From Bacteroidota bacterium (GTDB taxonomy: Bacteria > Bacteroidota > Bacteroidia > Chitinophagales > Chitinophagaceae), in the NCBI GenBank assembly GCA_018268135.1, contig JAFDXD010000028.1, forward strand, positions 1 through 45,808: DNA of 45,808 nt. Reading direction: 5' to 3'. Position 1 is the stretch's first letter. Each line of letters opens with the position of its first letter. The position numbers were made by a program, and so were the translations under genes. Shown in pieces: positions 18,521 to 26,015 of the stretch. The notes under the pieces are model-generated. The model searched no databases and was not told the DNA's origin. It worked only from the letters and a program-made list of their open reading frames with translations.

Positions 18521-18895
18521 TTATTTTTTTGCTTTTTTAGTTCCGTATTTGCTACGGCTTTGTTTACGGTCTTTTACTCCGGCAGTATCTAAGCTACCAC
18601 GTACAATATGGTAACGTACACCTGGCAAGTCTTTTACCCTGCCGCCACGAATCAATACGATACTGTGTTCCTGTAGATTATGTCCTTCACCTGGTATGTA
18701 GGCAATAACCTCTACTTTATTTGTTAAGCGAACTTTGGCTACCTTACGCAAAGCTGAGTTTGGTTTTTTGGGGGTAGTAGTATATACCCTGGTACATACG
18801 CCACGGCGTTGAGGACAGGCGTCAAGCGCCCTCGATTTGCTCTTCGCTTTAATGATTTCTCTACCTTTTCTTACTAATTGTTGAATTGTTGGCAT
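18521..18895 (-). CDS. rpsL: 30S ribosomal protein S12
   Basis: A 124-residue S12, part of the decoding centre and a control point for translational accuracy. The key loops are intact: [16 protein letters not shown] with Lys43, and [17 protein letters not shown] with Lys88 and Asp89. These are the residues altered in classical streptomycin-resistance mutants (Lys43, Lys88) and the site of methylthiolation by RimO in other bacteria (Asp89), so the protein looks wild type. First gene of an rpsL-rpsG unit. A promoter box TACCTTTG lies at 18921-18928, giving a leader of roughly 20 nt. Confidence 0.98.
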   Translation of the reverse strand: MPTIQQLVRKGREIIKAKSKSRALDACPQRRGVCTRVYTTTPKKPNSALRKVAKVRLTNKVEVIAYIPGEGHNLQEHSIVLIRGGRVKDLPGVRYHIVRGSLDTAGVKDRKQSRSKYGTKKAKK

Positions 18896-18920
18896 TTAAT
18901 TGACCTTTTTTTTCGGACGG

Positions 18921-18928
18921 CAAAGGTA
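18921..18928 (-). promoter_or_regulatory. -7 element of the rpsL-rpsG promoter
   Basis: TACCTTTG on the minus strand, within TTACCTTTGC, 25 bp before the rpsL ATG. No exact TTG is seen 19 bp upstream, so only the -7 box is called. The same ten bases occur in front of fusA, yidC and rplY. Confidence 0.6.
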
Positions 18929-18996
18929 AGTATAATGAATTAAAAACAGAAAATAAATATCAAATTTGTTATAGATTTATACACATTTATTGAAAA

Positions 18997-19018
18997 AAAC
19001 CCTTCGAATGAAGGGTTT
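18997..19018 (-). terminator. Rho-independent terminator of ilvE
   Basis: AAACCCTTC / GAAGGGTTT (19010-19018 with 18997-19005 read on the minus strand), four-base loop ATTC, then T's. It lies about 24 bp after the ilvE stop codon and separates it from the rpsL promoter. Confidence 0.85.
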
Positions 19019-19041
19019 TAAAATAAAATTGAGGTGCAAAA

Positions 19042-20112
19042 CTAAATTTTTACCATCCAGCCATGGGTATCTTCTACTTTTCCATAGCGGATAGCATTGA
19101 GTCTTTCCAATACTTCGGGAGCTGCTTTCCATTGAGTAATATCATATTCCATTACATAATCTTTGTACCTCAGTTCTTTAATGAGAGAAATAGTAGCAGC
19201 AGTGCCGGTACCAAATACATCATGCAAATTTCCGGCCTTATGTGCTTCTATTATTTCGTCAATAGTTATGGGCCTTTCCTCTACCCGGTAACCCATCTCT
19301 CTTAAAATTACTATTACGCTATCACGAGTTATTCCGGATAAGATAGTACCCGATTCAAGATCGGGAGTAATGGCAGTGTTTCCAATAATAAAAAACACAT
19401 TCATGGTACCACATTCCTGCACATATTTATGTTCCAAAGCATCTGTCCACAATACCTGGTCGTATCCTTTCTTTTTTGCCTCTGCAGTAGCATACATGGC
19501 AGCTCCGTAGTTGCCGGCCGTTTTGGCAAACCCTACTCCACCGGCTGCAGCACGTACAAAGTACTCTTCTACATAAATCCTCATAGGAGCGCTATAATAT
19601 GGCCCGGTGGGGCTTAATATTATTAAAAATTTGTACTTTTCACTTGGCTTTACTCCTACAGATTCTTCTGAACTAAACATAAAAGGCCTAATGTATAATG
19701 AATGATTAGGCTGAGAAGGGATCCAATTATTGTCAATCTCTATCAACAATTTCATGCCATCCATAAATATTTCTTCAGGTACAGGAGGCATTTGCATCCT
19801 TTCTGCAGAAATATTAAATCGCTTAAAATTATCCTGTGGCCTAAAAATAAAAGCTTCGCCTTTATCGTTTTTATAGGCTTTTATTCCTTCAAATATTGCC
19901 TGGCCATAATGAAGGGCTGCAAGCGAAGGATCCATCAAAATTGGCTGGTATGGCTTAATTTCAGGTGTTTTCCATTCGCCATTTTCATAATCAACTTCAA
20001 GCATGTGATCGGTAAAATATTTTCCAAAGGGAATATTTTCCAGGCTTATATCTTTTAATTTGCTATTAGATGCTTTTGTAATTTTAAAATCTTCTACTGC
20101 TGTCATATTCAT
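19042..20112 (-). CDS. ilvE: Branched-chain amino acid aminotransferase
   Basis: A 356-residue fold-type IV PLP enzyme that interconverts leucine, isoleucine and valine with their 2-oxo acids, using glutamate/2-oxoglutarate. It belongs to the longer BCAT-II group: ALHYGQAIFEGIKAYKND, FRPQDNFKRFNISAERM, YIRPFMFSSEESVGVKPS, and the lysine region GGVGFAKTAGNYGAAM, where Lys197 should form the Schiff base with PLP. QVLWTDALEHKYVQECGTMN and the glycine/threonine phosphate-binding segment VFGTGTAATIS complete the family pattern. A second Met two codons downstream (20106) is an alternative start. The gene stands alone with its own terminator, and is divergent from the 166-residue protein gene with 50 bp between them. 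Confidence 0.95.
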   Translation of the reverse strand: MNMTAVEDFKITKASNSKLKDISLENIPFGKYFTDHMLEVDYENGEWKTPEIKPYQPILMDPSLAALHYGQAIFEGIKAYKNDKGEAFIFRPQDNFKRFNISAERMQMPPVPEEIFMDGMKLLIEIDNNWIPSQPNHSLYIRPFMFSSEESVGVKPSEKYKFLIILSPTGPYYSAPMRIYVEEYFVRAAAGGVGFAKTAGNYGAAMYATAEAKKKGYDQVLWTDALEHKYVQECGTMNVFFIIGNTAITPDLESGTILSGITRDSVIVILREMGYRVEERPITIDEIIEAHKAGNLHDVFGTGTAATISLIKELRYKDYVMEYDITQWKAAPEVLERLNAIRYGKVEDTHGWMVKI

Positions 20113-20162
20113 TAATTTTACTACAAAGAAACAAAAAATTTCGGGCAGTAAACTTACTAATT

Positions 20163-20663
20163 ATGAGTTTAGACAATATTCAATTATCAACAGAATTAAT
20201 TACCGGTTTATATAAAAAATCATTGATAGAGTTAAATGATGAAGCAATAAAAGAGATGCCGGCTGCAAAATTCCATTGGCCCATTCTGGGCAATAACCTA
20301 AAAAGAATTTTAATAATTGTAAATGAAGAACAGGCAGCATTTTTACCAGAGGGCGATTTAAATTTTTTAATTGGCGTATTAGCGGCTTGTAAACTAACCA
20401 TGGCAGATGTAGCTTTATTAAATTACTTTCAAAATAAAGGGGTCAAAATAAAAGAGCTTAATGAAAACCTTTCTCCTGATAAAATCATTATGTTTGGTAC
20501 AGATACTGCAACTCTTGATATTCCATTACAATTTCCAAATTACCAAATTCAGAAATACAATAACCAGGTGTATGTATCAGCTCCCTCATTATCCATACTC
20601 TCTAAGGATGTAATGGCAAAAAAAGAACTTTGGAAAACTTTAAAAACATTATTTGAAATATAG
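20163..20663 (+). CDS. Uncharacterised 166-residue cytoplasmic protein upstream of rdgB
   Basis: No signal peptide or membrane segment. The sequence has an N-terminal helix-rich part (MSLDNIQLSTELITGLYKKS), a hydrophobic strand (NLKRILIIVNE), LPEGDLNFLIGVLAACKLTMADV, then KIIMFGTDTATLDIPLQ and a C-terminal pattern VSAPSLSILSKDVMAKKEL followed by WKTLKTLF. This order (LPxGD, a GTD segment, then a PSLxxLxxD...K..LW helix) vaguely recalls the psi subunit (HolD) of the proteobacterial DNA polymerase III clamp loader and its uracil-DNA-glycosylase-like fold, but similarity is too low to name it. It is the first gene of a compact operon: rdgB starts 6 bp after its stop and the thioesterase gene overlaps rdgB. 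A role near DNA metabolism is therefore only a suggestion. Confidence 0.8.
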   Translation: MSLDNIQLSTELITGLYKKSLIELNDEAIKEMPAAKFHWPILGNNLKRILIIVNEEQAAFLPEGDLNFLIGVLAACKLTMADVALLNYFQNKGVKIKELNENLSPDKIIMFGTDTATLDIPLQFPNYQIQKYNNQVYVSAPSLSILSKDVMAKKELWKTLKTLFEI

Positions 20664-20669
20664 TAAAAA

Positions 20670-21263
20670 ATGAAAGACCTGTTAATATTTGCAACCAACA
20701 ATCAAAATAAAGTAAACGAAATAAGAGCTGTCTTAAAAAATAATTTTGAAATAATCACCCTTAAAGAAGCCGGTATTAATATTGAGATACCTGAGCCATA
20801 TAATACTTTAGAAGAAAATGCTAAAGAAAAATCTACAGTAATACATTCTCTTACCGGCAAAAATTGCTTTAGCGAAGATACCGGCCTTGAGGTACAGGCT
20901 TTAAATGGAGAGCCGGGAGTAAGAAGCGCAAGGTATGCAGGTGATGATGCTGATAACAAAAAAAATATTGAGAAACTATTACACAACTTAAAAGGAATTT
21001 CTAACAGAAGTGCACAGTTTAGAACAGTCGTTTCATTAATTATAGATAACAAAGAATACCAATTTGAAGGAATTTGTGAAGGGCAAATTATTACAGAGCA
21101 GTTGGGTACTAATGGATTTGGATATGATGCTATTTTTATTCCAAATGGAAGTACAAAAACCTTTGCACAAATGGAGATGGACGAAAAAAATATTTACAGC
21201 CACCGCAAAAAAGCTTCACAAAAATTTATTGACTTTTTAAATAAATATCATGCCCAGAGTTAA
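20670..21263 (+). CDS. rdgB: XTP/dITP pyrophosphatase (HAM1/RdgB family)
   Basis: A 197-residue house-cleaning enzyme that hydrolyses deaminated purine nucleotides (dITP, ITP, XTP) to monophosphates and keeps them out of DNA and RNA. Family motifs: ATNNQNKVNEIRAVL at the N-terminus, ENAKEKS, the metal/substrate segment FSEDTGLEVQALNGEPGVRS with ARYAGDDAD, GFGYDAIFIP, and the C-terminal SHRKKASQKFIDFL with the purine-recognising SHR. Length is normal. Second gene of the plus-strand operon: 6 bp after the 166-residue protein, and its end overlaps the longest form of the thioesterase gene by 14 bp, which suggests translational coupling. Confidence 0.96.
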   Translation: MKDLLIFATNNQNKVNEIRAVLKNNFEIITLKEAGINIEIPEPYNTLEENAKEKSTVIHSLTGKNCFSEDTGLEVQALNGEPGVRSARYAGDDADNKKNIEKLLHNLKGISNRSAQFRTVVSLIIDNKEYQFEGICEGQIITEQLGTNGFGYDAIFIPNGSTKTFAQMEMDEKNIYSHRKKASQKFIDFLNKYHAQS

Positions 21264-21672
21264 ATTGACCATGCCTGAAAATTATCTGGCTGTAATAAGC
21301 ATTCCGGTGCGAATTACAGATATCAATTATGGAAATCATTTAGGAAACGACAGTCTGGTAAGCATTCTGCATGAAGCAAGGGTACAATGGCTTGCTCAAA
21401 ATAATTATACTGAGCTTAATATTGAGGGGCGTAGCCTCATAATGGCTGACCTGATGGTAGAATATAAAAAAGAATGTTTTTTTGGAGATATATTAGAAAT
21501 AAAAATTGCAGTTGGCGATATTACGTCTATCAGTTTTAGTCTTTATTACACCGTATGCAATCAAAAAAATATTTTGATTGCACTTGCAAAAACAGGCATG
21601 GTATTTTTTGATTACAGTAATAAAAAAATAACGCCAATGCCAGAAAAATTCCAGGAGAAATTATCCATTTAA
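21250..21672 (+). CDS. Hotdog-fold acyl-CoA thioesterase (4HBT-like)
   Basis: A 140-residue protein of the 4-hydroxybenzoyl-CoA thioesterase/YbgC-like hotdog family. The motif RITDINYGNHLGNDSLVSILHEARVQWL holds the conserved Asp-x-x-x-Gly-His/Asn pattern near the N-terminus and the start of the central helix, followed by MADLMVEYKKECFFGDILEI and SFSLYYTV for the sheet. It should hydrolyse an acyl-CoA thioester; the acyl chain is not predictable. Two starts are possible: ATG at 21250, overlapping rdgB by 14 bp, or ATG at 21271 (MPENYLAVISIPV), 7 bp after the rdgB stop. Last gene of the operon. It converges with aroE only 5 bp away, with no terminator between them that I can see. Confidence 0.85.
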   Translation: MPRVKLTMPENYLAVISIPVRITDINYGNHLGNDSLVSILHEARVQWLAQNNYTELNIEGRSLIMADLMVEYKKECFFGDILEIKIAVGDITSISFSLYYTVCNQKNILIALAKTGMVFFDYSNKKITPMPEKFQEKLSI

Positions 21673-21677
21673 TTCAA

Positions 21678-22412
21678 CTAACTATTCCAGATTTTCCAAT
21701 TTTCTTCGGCTTGTAAGATCAGCATGTCATACCCGTTTTTTACGATTGCCCCATTTTGCCTACCCATTTTTAAAAACATGGTTTCTTCAGGTGTGTACAC
21801 TAAATCGTACAAGTAATGTGATGCGTTTATAAATTGAAAAGGTATGGCAGGCATGGTATCTACATTGGGTGTCATGCCCAAAGGTGTGCAATTAATAATA
21901 ATTGTAAATTCTTCTAATAACTTTTTATTGATGTCAGCATAAGTAATAATATTTTCTGCATCTTGCCTGCGGGATACCAGTAAAAATGGAATGTTTAACT
22001 GTTTAAGTGCAAATTGTACAGCTTTAGAAGAGCCGCCTGTGCCTAGCACCAACGCTTTTAGATGATGAGCTTGTAAAAGCATTTTAAATGACTGCTCAAA
22101 TCCTATAACATCAGTATTATATCCAATAAGTTGCTCGGGCAAAATTTTGATACAGTTTACTGCACCTATTTCTATTGCCTCCCTACTAAATGATTGTAAA
22201 AAGGGCATTACTGTTTGCTTATAGGGAATGGTAACTGCTATGCCTTTTAATAAAGGATATTGCTGTAAAAGTGCAGGAAAATCTTCAATTTGTGGAATTG
22301 GAAACAAATCAAAAACACAATTATCAATGCCTTCTTTTTCAAATTTTTGGGTAAAATATTTTTTTGAAAAAGAATGACCAAGTGGAAAGCCAATTAAACC
22401 ATAAAGATTCAT
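21678..22412 (-). CDS. aroE: Shikimate dehydrogenase
   Basis: A 244-residue NADPH-dependent enzyme that reduces 3-dehydroshikimate to shikimate in the pathway to chorismate and aromatic amino acids. Substrate site: GLIGFPLGHSFSKKYF (serines of the SxS motif), Lys65 in GIAVTIPYKQTVMPFL, and Asp101 in LIGYNTDVIGF; these match the catalytic Lys-Asp pair. The nucleotide site is ALVLGTGGSSKAVQFAL, followed by VSRRQ. It is slightly shorter than the usual 270 residues. It begins 4 bp after the phosphosulfolactate synthase-like gene and is almost certainly co-transcribed with it. The promoter box is upstream of that gene. Confidence 0.95.
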   Translation of the reverse strand: MNLYGLIGFPLGHSFSKKYFTQKFEKEGIDNCVFDLFPIPQIEDFPALLQQYPLLKGIAVTIPYKQTVMPFLQSFSREAIEIGAVNCIKILPEQLIGYNTDVIGFEQSFKMLLQAHHLKALVLGTGGSSKAVQFALKQLNIPFLLVSRRQDAENIITYADINKKLLEEFTIIINCTPLGMTPNVDTMPAIPFQFINASHYLYDLVYTPEETMFLKMGRQNGAIVKNGYDMLILQAEENWKIWNS

Positions 22413-22416
22413 TTGC

Positions 22417-23178
22417 TTATTTTTCTAAGTATAATTCAAATGTATCGCCACGCAATCCAATACGCATTGCCTCTAATGCCAATACTTCATTGGGTGCAAT
22501 ATTCCCAAGGTTTACATTACAGCCAATTAATTCCAAAAAATACAATTGCTGAGCCTTTTGAGGTGCTTCCCAAAGTATCTTTTCTTCTGGTATTTGGGTA
22601 AGTATTTCCTGTACTAATCCTTCTCTTACTTCGCCTGTACCCCTGTATATACCTACATTACCGGCTTCCCTTGCTTCTGCTATTACGTAGGTAGAACCTG
22701 CCGACAACTCTGCTTTCATTAATTCTATCCATTTGTAAGGTGGAATAATGTGAGCTGCATCTTTACTTCCTACTTCACTTAGTACTACTCCATGCTTTGC
22801 CAATTTTTCAATATACCCACACTTTTCTGCATGAGGGATGGTAATAGAGCCATCACTTACTTCCATATAACTTACTCCATAATCCTTACAAATTTTGATA
22901 TAATCATCAAATTGGTTTCTTATTAAAAATGCTTCAAATAATGTACCTCCAAAATATACAGGCATATTATATGACTTATACATTTCTAATTTTTCACGCA
23001 ACTTTGGCGTTACAAAAGCAGTACCAAAGCCAAGCTTTACAATATCAACATAGGGCCCGGCAATATCCATTAAATTTTCGGCTTCTCTTATACTTAGCCC
23101 TTTATCCATTACCATCGTTAGTCCACTGGTACGGGGCTGGCTTGTGCGCTCAGGTATTTGGGTTAAATCAAAATTCAT
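22417..23178 (-). CDS. Phosphosulfolactate synthase (ComA family)
   Basis: A 253-residue TIM-barrel protein matching the ComA family, which joins phosphoenolpyruvate and sulfite to give (2R)-3-phosphosulfolactate. Family features: RTSGLTMVMDKGLSIREAE near the N-terminus, YVDIVKLGFGTAFVTP, MPVYFGGTLFEAFLIRNQ, YMEVSDGSITIP, VLSEVGSKDA, STYVIAEAREAGNVGIY, and ILWEAPQKAQQLYFLELIG. The frame is open for 11 more codons to 23211, but a TATCTTTG promoter box (23198-23205) falls inside that extension, so the ATG at 23178 (MNFDLTQIPERTS) is preferred. In archaea this is the first step to coenzyme M; in Bacteroidota the product could feed cysteate and sulfonolipid (capnine-type) synthesis, which is inference. 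aroE follows after 4 bp. Confidence 0.87.
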   Translation of the reverse strand: MNFDLTQIPERTSQPRTSGLTMVMDKGLSIREAENLMDIAGPYVDIVKLGFGTAFVTPKLREKLEMYKSYNMPVYFGGTLFEAFLIRNQFDDYIKICKDYGVSYMEVSDGSITIPHAEKCGYIEKLAKHGVVLSEVGSKDAAHIIPPYKWIELMKAELSAGSTYVIAEAREAGNVGIYRGTGEVREGLVQEILTQIPEEKILWEAPQKAQQLYFLELIGCNVNLGNIAPNEVLALEAMRIGLRGDTFELYLEK

Positions 23179-23197
23179 ATTTCTACCATTTTGGGCG

Positions 23198-23205
23198 CAA
23201 AGATA
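23198..23205 (-). promoter_or_regulatory. -7 element of the comA-aroE promoter
   Basis: TATCTTTG on the minus strand, an exact TAnnTTTG match, 20 bp before the preferred ATG at 23178. No clear -33 TTG is present. It decides the start codon of the phosphosulfolactate synthase-like gene. Confidence 0.6.
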
Positions 23206-23262
23206 AGCCATGAATTTTGTAATTTTTTGAATAAACCATTGCTTTATTCAATCAGAATGATT

Positions 23263-24684
23263 TTACAGAGATTTTTTCTTTTTATACCTGGCAATAATTT
23301 CTACCACCTGCTGAAATTGCAGAATAGAAGGATTTAATTCAATTATTTTTTTTAGAAGCTTTGGATTTGATTCCATTCCATTTTCTAAATACAGCATAGC
23401 CTCTTTAAACCTGCCTTGGGCAAATAGAAACATACTTTTGTAAAATAAGAAAATTGGCTTGCCATCTGTTTGCTCAAAAGCAAAATCTGCATATTCTACA
23501 CCATCTACATACATATCTGCATTAAATAAACATTTCAATAACTCTACCCAGCCATTTATATTTTTTGGCCTCACCCTTACTACATTACCAAAATAAGTAA
23601 TGGCTTCTTCTATATTGTTTATTTGCATATAGCATTGGCCTAAAGCAAGATTGTACTCTGGTTGCATTTTATGTATTCGGGTAGCCGTAAGTAAGTTTTT
23701 AATGGCACTTTGCCAGGCTCCTTCATTCATATAAGTACAGGCTATTTTATAATACATCTGGCTATCTTCTGCATTTAAATGGCTCGCTTTTTTATAATGA
23801 AACCTTGCCTGAGGAAATTTATTGAGTTTATCATAACAGTGACCAATGGCCTCATAAATTACTTCTTCAGGCCGGGATAGTTCCAACACTTTTTCTAAAG
23901 CCTCAATAGCTTCTTTATACCGCCTAAGCCTCAAATAGGCATCTCCTAAATTGCGATAAGCAAAATCAAACTTTTCATTAATTGCTACTGCATATAAATA
24001 GGATTCTATTGCTTTTTCATGCAACTTAATACCCTGATACGCAGCCCCAAGGTTAAACCATGCTAATTCATTGTAAGGATATTCATCAATAATCCATTGA
24101 TGCAGTTTTATGCTTTCTTCATTTCGGCCGGTAAAATCCGTCCAAAAACAAATTTTATATAGAGCTTCTTCATTATTAGCATCCATTCTTAAAATAGATG
24201 CCAGGCAATCAAATACTTTTTCAAAATTTTCATAATCGTCATATACATCTGCCAGTTCAAACAGCAGGTCTATTTTTTCTTCTCCTCCAAAAATTTCGAG
24301 AGCATCTTCTAATACTTCTGCTGCTTTTTCCTGTAAGTCAAGTGCTAAATAAACATCTGTTTTTAAAATATACAATGCAGTATCATACATATCCAGCAAT
24401 TCTACCTGCTCAAGGGTAAAAAGCGCCTCATTGTATTTTCTTAAAAAAACCAGCAGGTTTGCTTTTTGAAGCAATAAAGAAGATGAATAAGGGTATTGTT
24501 GAATTCCATACTCGGCAGCTTCTAAAGCCAGAGAAGTTTGCTCTTTTTCATCAAAATAATCTATAACACGCTCAAAACCATCTTCTTCTATAAATGAATT
24601 TGGCTTTCCCGTTTTCAAATTCTGATATTGCTGTAACAGAGCTTTTAATTCTTCTCTATCCTGGCGAAAGGGGTTTTTACTCAT
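23263..24684 (-). CDS. Tetratricopeptide-repeat protein
   Basis: A 473-residue cytoplasmic protein built almost wholly of TPR units. After a charged N-terminus (MSKNPFRQDREELKALLQQY) repeats run from about residue 45 to 440. Clear units are PYSSSLLLQKANLLVFLRKY, AWFNLGAAYQGIKLHEKAIE, AYRNLGDAYLRLRRYKEAIE, QMYYKIACTYMNEGAWQSAI and EYNLALGQCYMQINNIEEAI, all with the W/LG/Y/A/P spacing of the fold. The C-terminus is basic (ARYKKKKSL). No enzymatic domain, signal peptide or membrane span is seen, so it is probably a scaffold for other proteins. Partners are not indicated by the context. Related TPR proteins are widespread in Bacteroidota without a known role. Confidence 0.85.
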   Translation of the reverse strand: MSKNPFRQDREELKALLQQYQNLKTGKPNSFIEEDGFERVIDYFDEKEQTSLALEAAEYGIQQYPYSSSLLLQKANLLVFLRKYNEALFTLEQVELLDMYDTALYILKTDVYLALDLQEKAAEVLEDALEIFGGEEKIDLLFELADVYDDYENFEKVFDCLASILRMDANNEEALYKICFWTDFTGRNEESIKLHQWIIDEYPYNELAWFNLGAAYQGIKLHEKAIESYLYAVAINEKFDFAYRNLGDAYLRLRRYKEAIEALEKVLELSRPEEVIYEAIGHCYDKLNKFPQARFHYKKASHLNAEDSQMYYKIACTYMNEGAWQSAIKNLLTATRIHKMQPEYNLALGQCYMQINNIEEAITYFGNVVRVRPKNINGWVELLKCLFNADMYVDGVEYADFAFEQTDGKPIFLFYKSMFLFAQGRFKEAMLYLENGMESNPKLLKKIIELNPSILQFQQVVEIIARYKKKKSL

Positions 24685-24824
24685 GATGTATAGGTAGGTT
24701 AGTGTAATTTAATACTTATTTACAAAAAAACTCAATTTATAAATACTAAAAATTATAAACATACGTTGAGAAATAAATTATAAAATTCTTTATAAACGGT
24801 AATAATTTTGTTAAAATAAGTTAA

Positions 24825-24832
24825 TATATTTG
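24825..24832 (+). promoter_or_regulatory. -7 element for the small secreted protein gene
   Basis: TATATTTG, an exact TAnnTTTG match, 23 bp before the ATG at 24856. A TTTG lies upstream at 24807-24810, but the spacing of 14 is shorter than the usual 19-20, so the -33 element is uncertain. Confidence 0.5.
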
Positions 24833-24855
24833 CATATAAATTAATAACACCTACT

Positions 24856-25209
24856 ATGAGTAAATTAACCAAGATATTACTGCTTTCAGGTATTTTTACC
24901 GGGCTGGTACTTGCTGGTTTTGCTGATAGGGGTATTGGTAAAAAAAGTAAGTACAAAATTTCTCTTAATATTAAAACCACCGGTAGTTTTTCAAATAATC
25001 TTTCTTTCAATTTAAAATCCGGCTTAACGTATAAAGGCTCTTTATTAAATAATAATTTAGAAACACAACAATCTTTTATTATTAATAATAGTTTTTCTAC
25101 TTATCAAAAAGGCAATACAGTTTATATAGTTCCATTTAAACAGAAAATATTGGTGCCTGAAGTACAACAAGGTTACACCGGGATGAAACTCATCATCAGA
25201 CATAATTAA
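24856..25209 (+). CDS. Small exported protein of unknown function
   Basis: A 117-residue protein with an N-terminal hydrophobic segment (MSKLTKILLLSGIFTGLVLAG, then FADRGIGKKSKYK) that reads as a signal peptide, or possibly an anchor. The mature part is rich in Asn, Ser, Lys and beta-strand-forming residues, for example YKISLNIKTTGSFSNNLSFN, TYKGSLLNNNLETQQSFI and QKGNTVYIVPFKQKILVP, ending MKLIIRHN. I recognise no family and no catalytic motif. It has its own promoter box and a terminator 2 bp after the stop, so it is a single-gene transcript. It converges with the GLPGLI-like gene, sharing the terminator. Likely periplasmic or surface. Confidence 0.75.
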   Translation: MSKLTKILLLSGIFTGLVLAGFADRGIGKKSKYKISLNIKTTGSFSNNLSFNLKSGLTYKGSLLNNNLETQQSFIINNSFSTYQKGNTVYIVPFKQKILVPEVQQGYTGMKLIIRHN

Positions 25210-25210
25210 A

Positions 25211-25240
25211 AAAGCCTCATTTTTTGAGGCTTTATTTTTT
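25211..25240. terminator. Bidirectional terminator between two convergent genes
   Basis: AAAGCCTCA / TGAGGCTTT (25211-25219 with 25225-25233) with a five-base T loop, a T run on the plus side and a matching T run on the minus side. It serves the small secreted protein gene and the convergent GLPGLI-like gene. Confidence 0.87.
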
Positions 25241-25913
25241 AGTTCCCTTTTTTCAATTGCTGGTTTTCTTCGTAAGTCATTATTCTAAACCCGGTTTTTG
25301 GTGTATCAAACTTTGATGCTGCTACCGGATCATTGTTGATATCCGTAAGTTGATATTTAAAAACGAGGTTGCCTGATTTTAATTCAAACTGTACCGGCAA
25401 TCCGGGAAGATTATCAAATGAATTATTATACTCTTTATTAGCAACGGTAATACCCGGAGCATAATACACTGTTATCATTTTACCTTCGCTTGTAATACCG
25501 GTAGCTTTTTTACATTCATAACCGGCTATTGATTTCACTTCGTTTGAAATTGTAAATTTTAAATTATTATTCCATTCATTTTTTTGCAACCAATTTTCTT
25601 TATTAAGTGTAATCATTAACTTTTGACCACTATATTCTTTTAGGATAAATCCTTTGCCCGAATTATTATTGTACACATTGGTTTCTGTACCTAAAGTACT
25701 AATCATTTCTGTGCGGCTTTCTGTAGGAGTAAGGTACACATTAAAGGTAGCCCCATTCAACTTATTGGCCAGAGGTGCATCAGTTTTAGAAGACTCAATA
25801 GAAATACTATATTTTATTAGCCCTTCCGAAATATTTTTTTGTGCTACTACCTCTTGCCCTATTATTAGAAAGGCAACTGCAGCAATTGATTTATGTATTA
25901 AGTTCATTTTCAT
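25239..25913 (-). CDS. Exported GLPGLI-like protein
   Basis: A 224-residue exported protein with signal peptide (MKMNLIHKSIAAVAFLIIGQEVVA, then QKNISEGLIKYSISIE). The middle contains an extended beta structure (TFNVYLTPTESRTEMIST, KGFILKEYSGQKLMITLNK), a conserved pair VKSIAGYECKKATGIT, and the segment FDNLPGLPVQFELK, which resembles the GLPGLI motif that names a Bacteroidota-specific family of periplasmic or surface proteins. The proposed strand after it, NLVFKYQLTDINNDP, also fits. Function of the family is not established to my knowledge. It is a single gene on the minus strand, ending at the shared terminator 25211-25240. An alternative Met two codons downstream gives the same signal peptide. 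Confidence 0.75.
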   Translation of the reverse strand: MKMNLIHKSIAAVAFLIIGQEVVAQKNISEGLIKYSISIESSKTDAPLANKLNGATFNVYLTPTESRTEMISTLGTETNVYNNNSGKGFILKEYSGQKLMITLNKENWLQKNEWNNNLKFTISNEVKSIAGYECKKATGITSEGKMITVYYAPGITVANKEYNNSFDNLPGLPVQFELKSGNLVFKYQLTDINNDPVAASKFDTPKTGFRIMTYEENQQLKKGN

Positions 25914-25973
25914 TTTTTAAAGCAATTAAAGATAATACAATTCATATCATTTAACTCTTAGACTGCAAATAAT

Positions 25974-26002
25974 CAAAAACTGCACCTTTTACAGTGCAGT
26001 TT
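25974..26002 (-). terminator. Rho-independent terminator of yidC
   Basis: On the minus strand AAACTGCAC / GTGCAGTTT (25994-26002 with 25977-25985), loop of eight bases, followed by T's. It lies 13 bp after the yidC stop codon. Confidence 0.85.
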
Positions 26003-26015
26003 GTACAATTTTAAC

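Noticed and set aside
18521-18895. Possible streptomycin-resistance allele of rpsL
   Set aside because: Lys43 and Lys88 are both present, as in sensitive proteins.
23179-23211. Eleven-residue N-terminal extension of the ComA-like protein
   Set aside because: The extension contains the -7 promoter box, and the conserved family start fits MNFDL.
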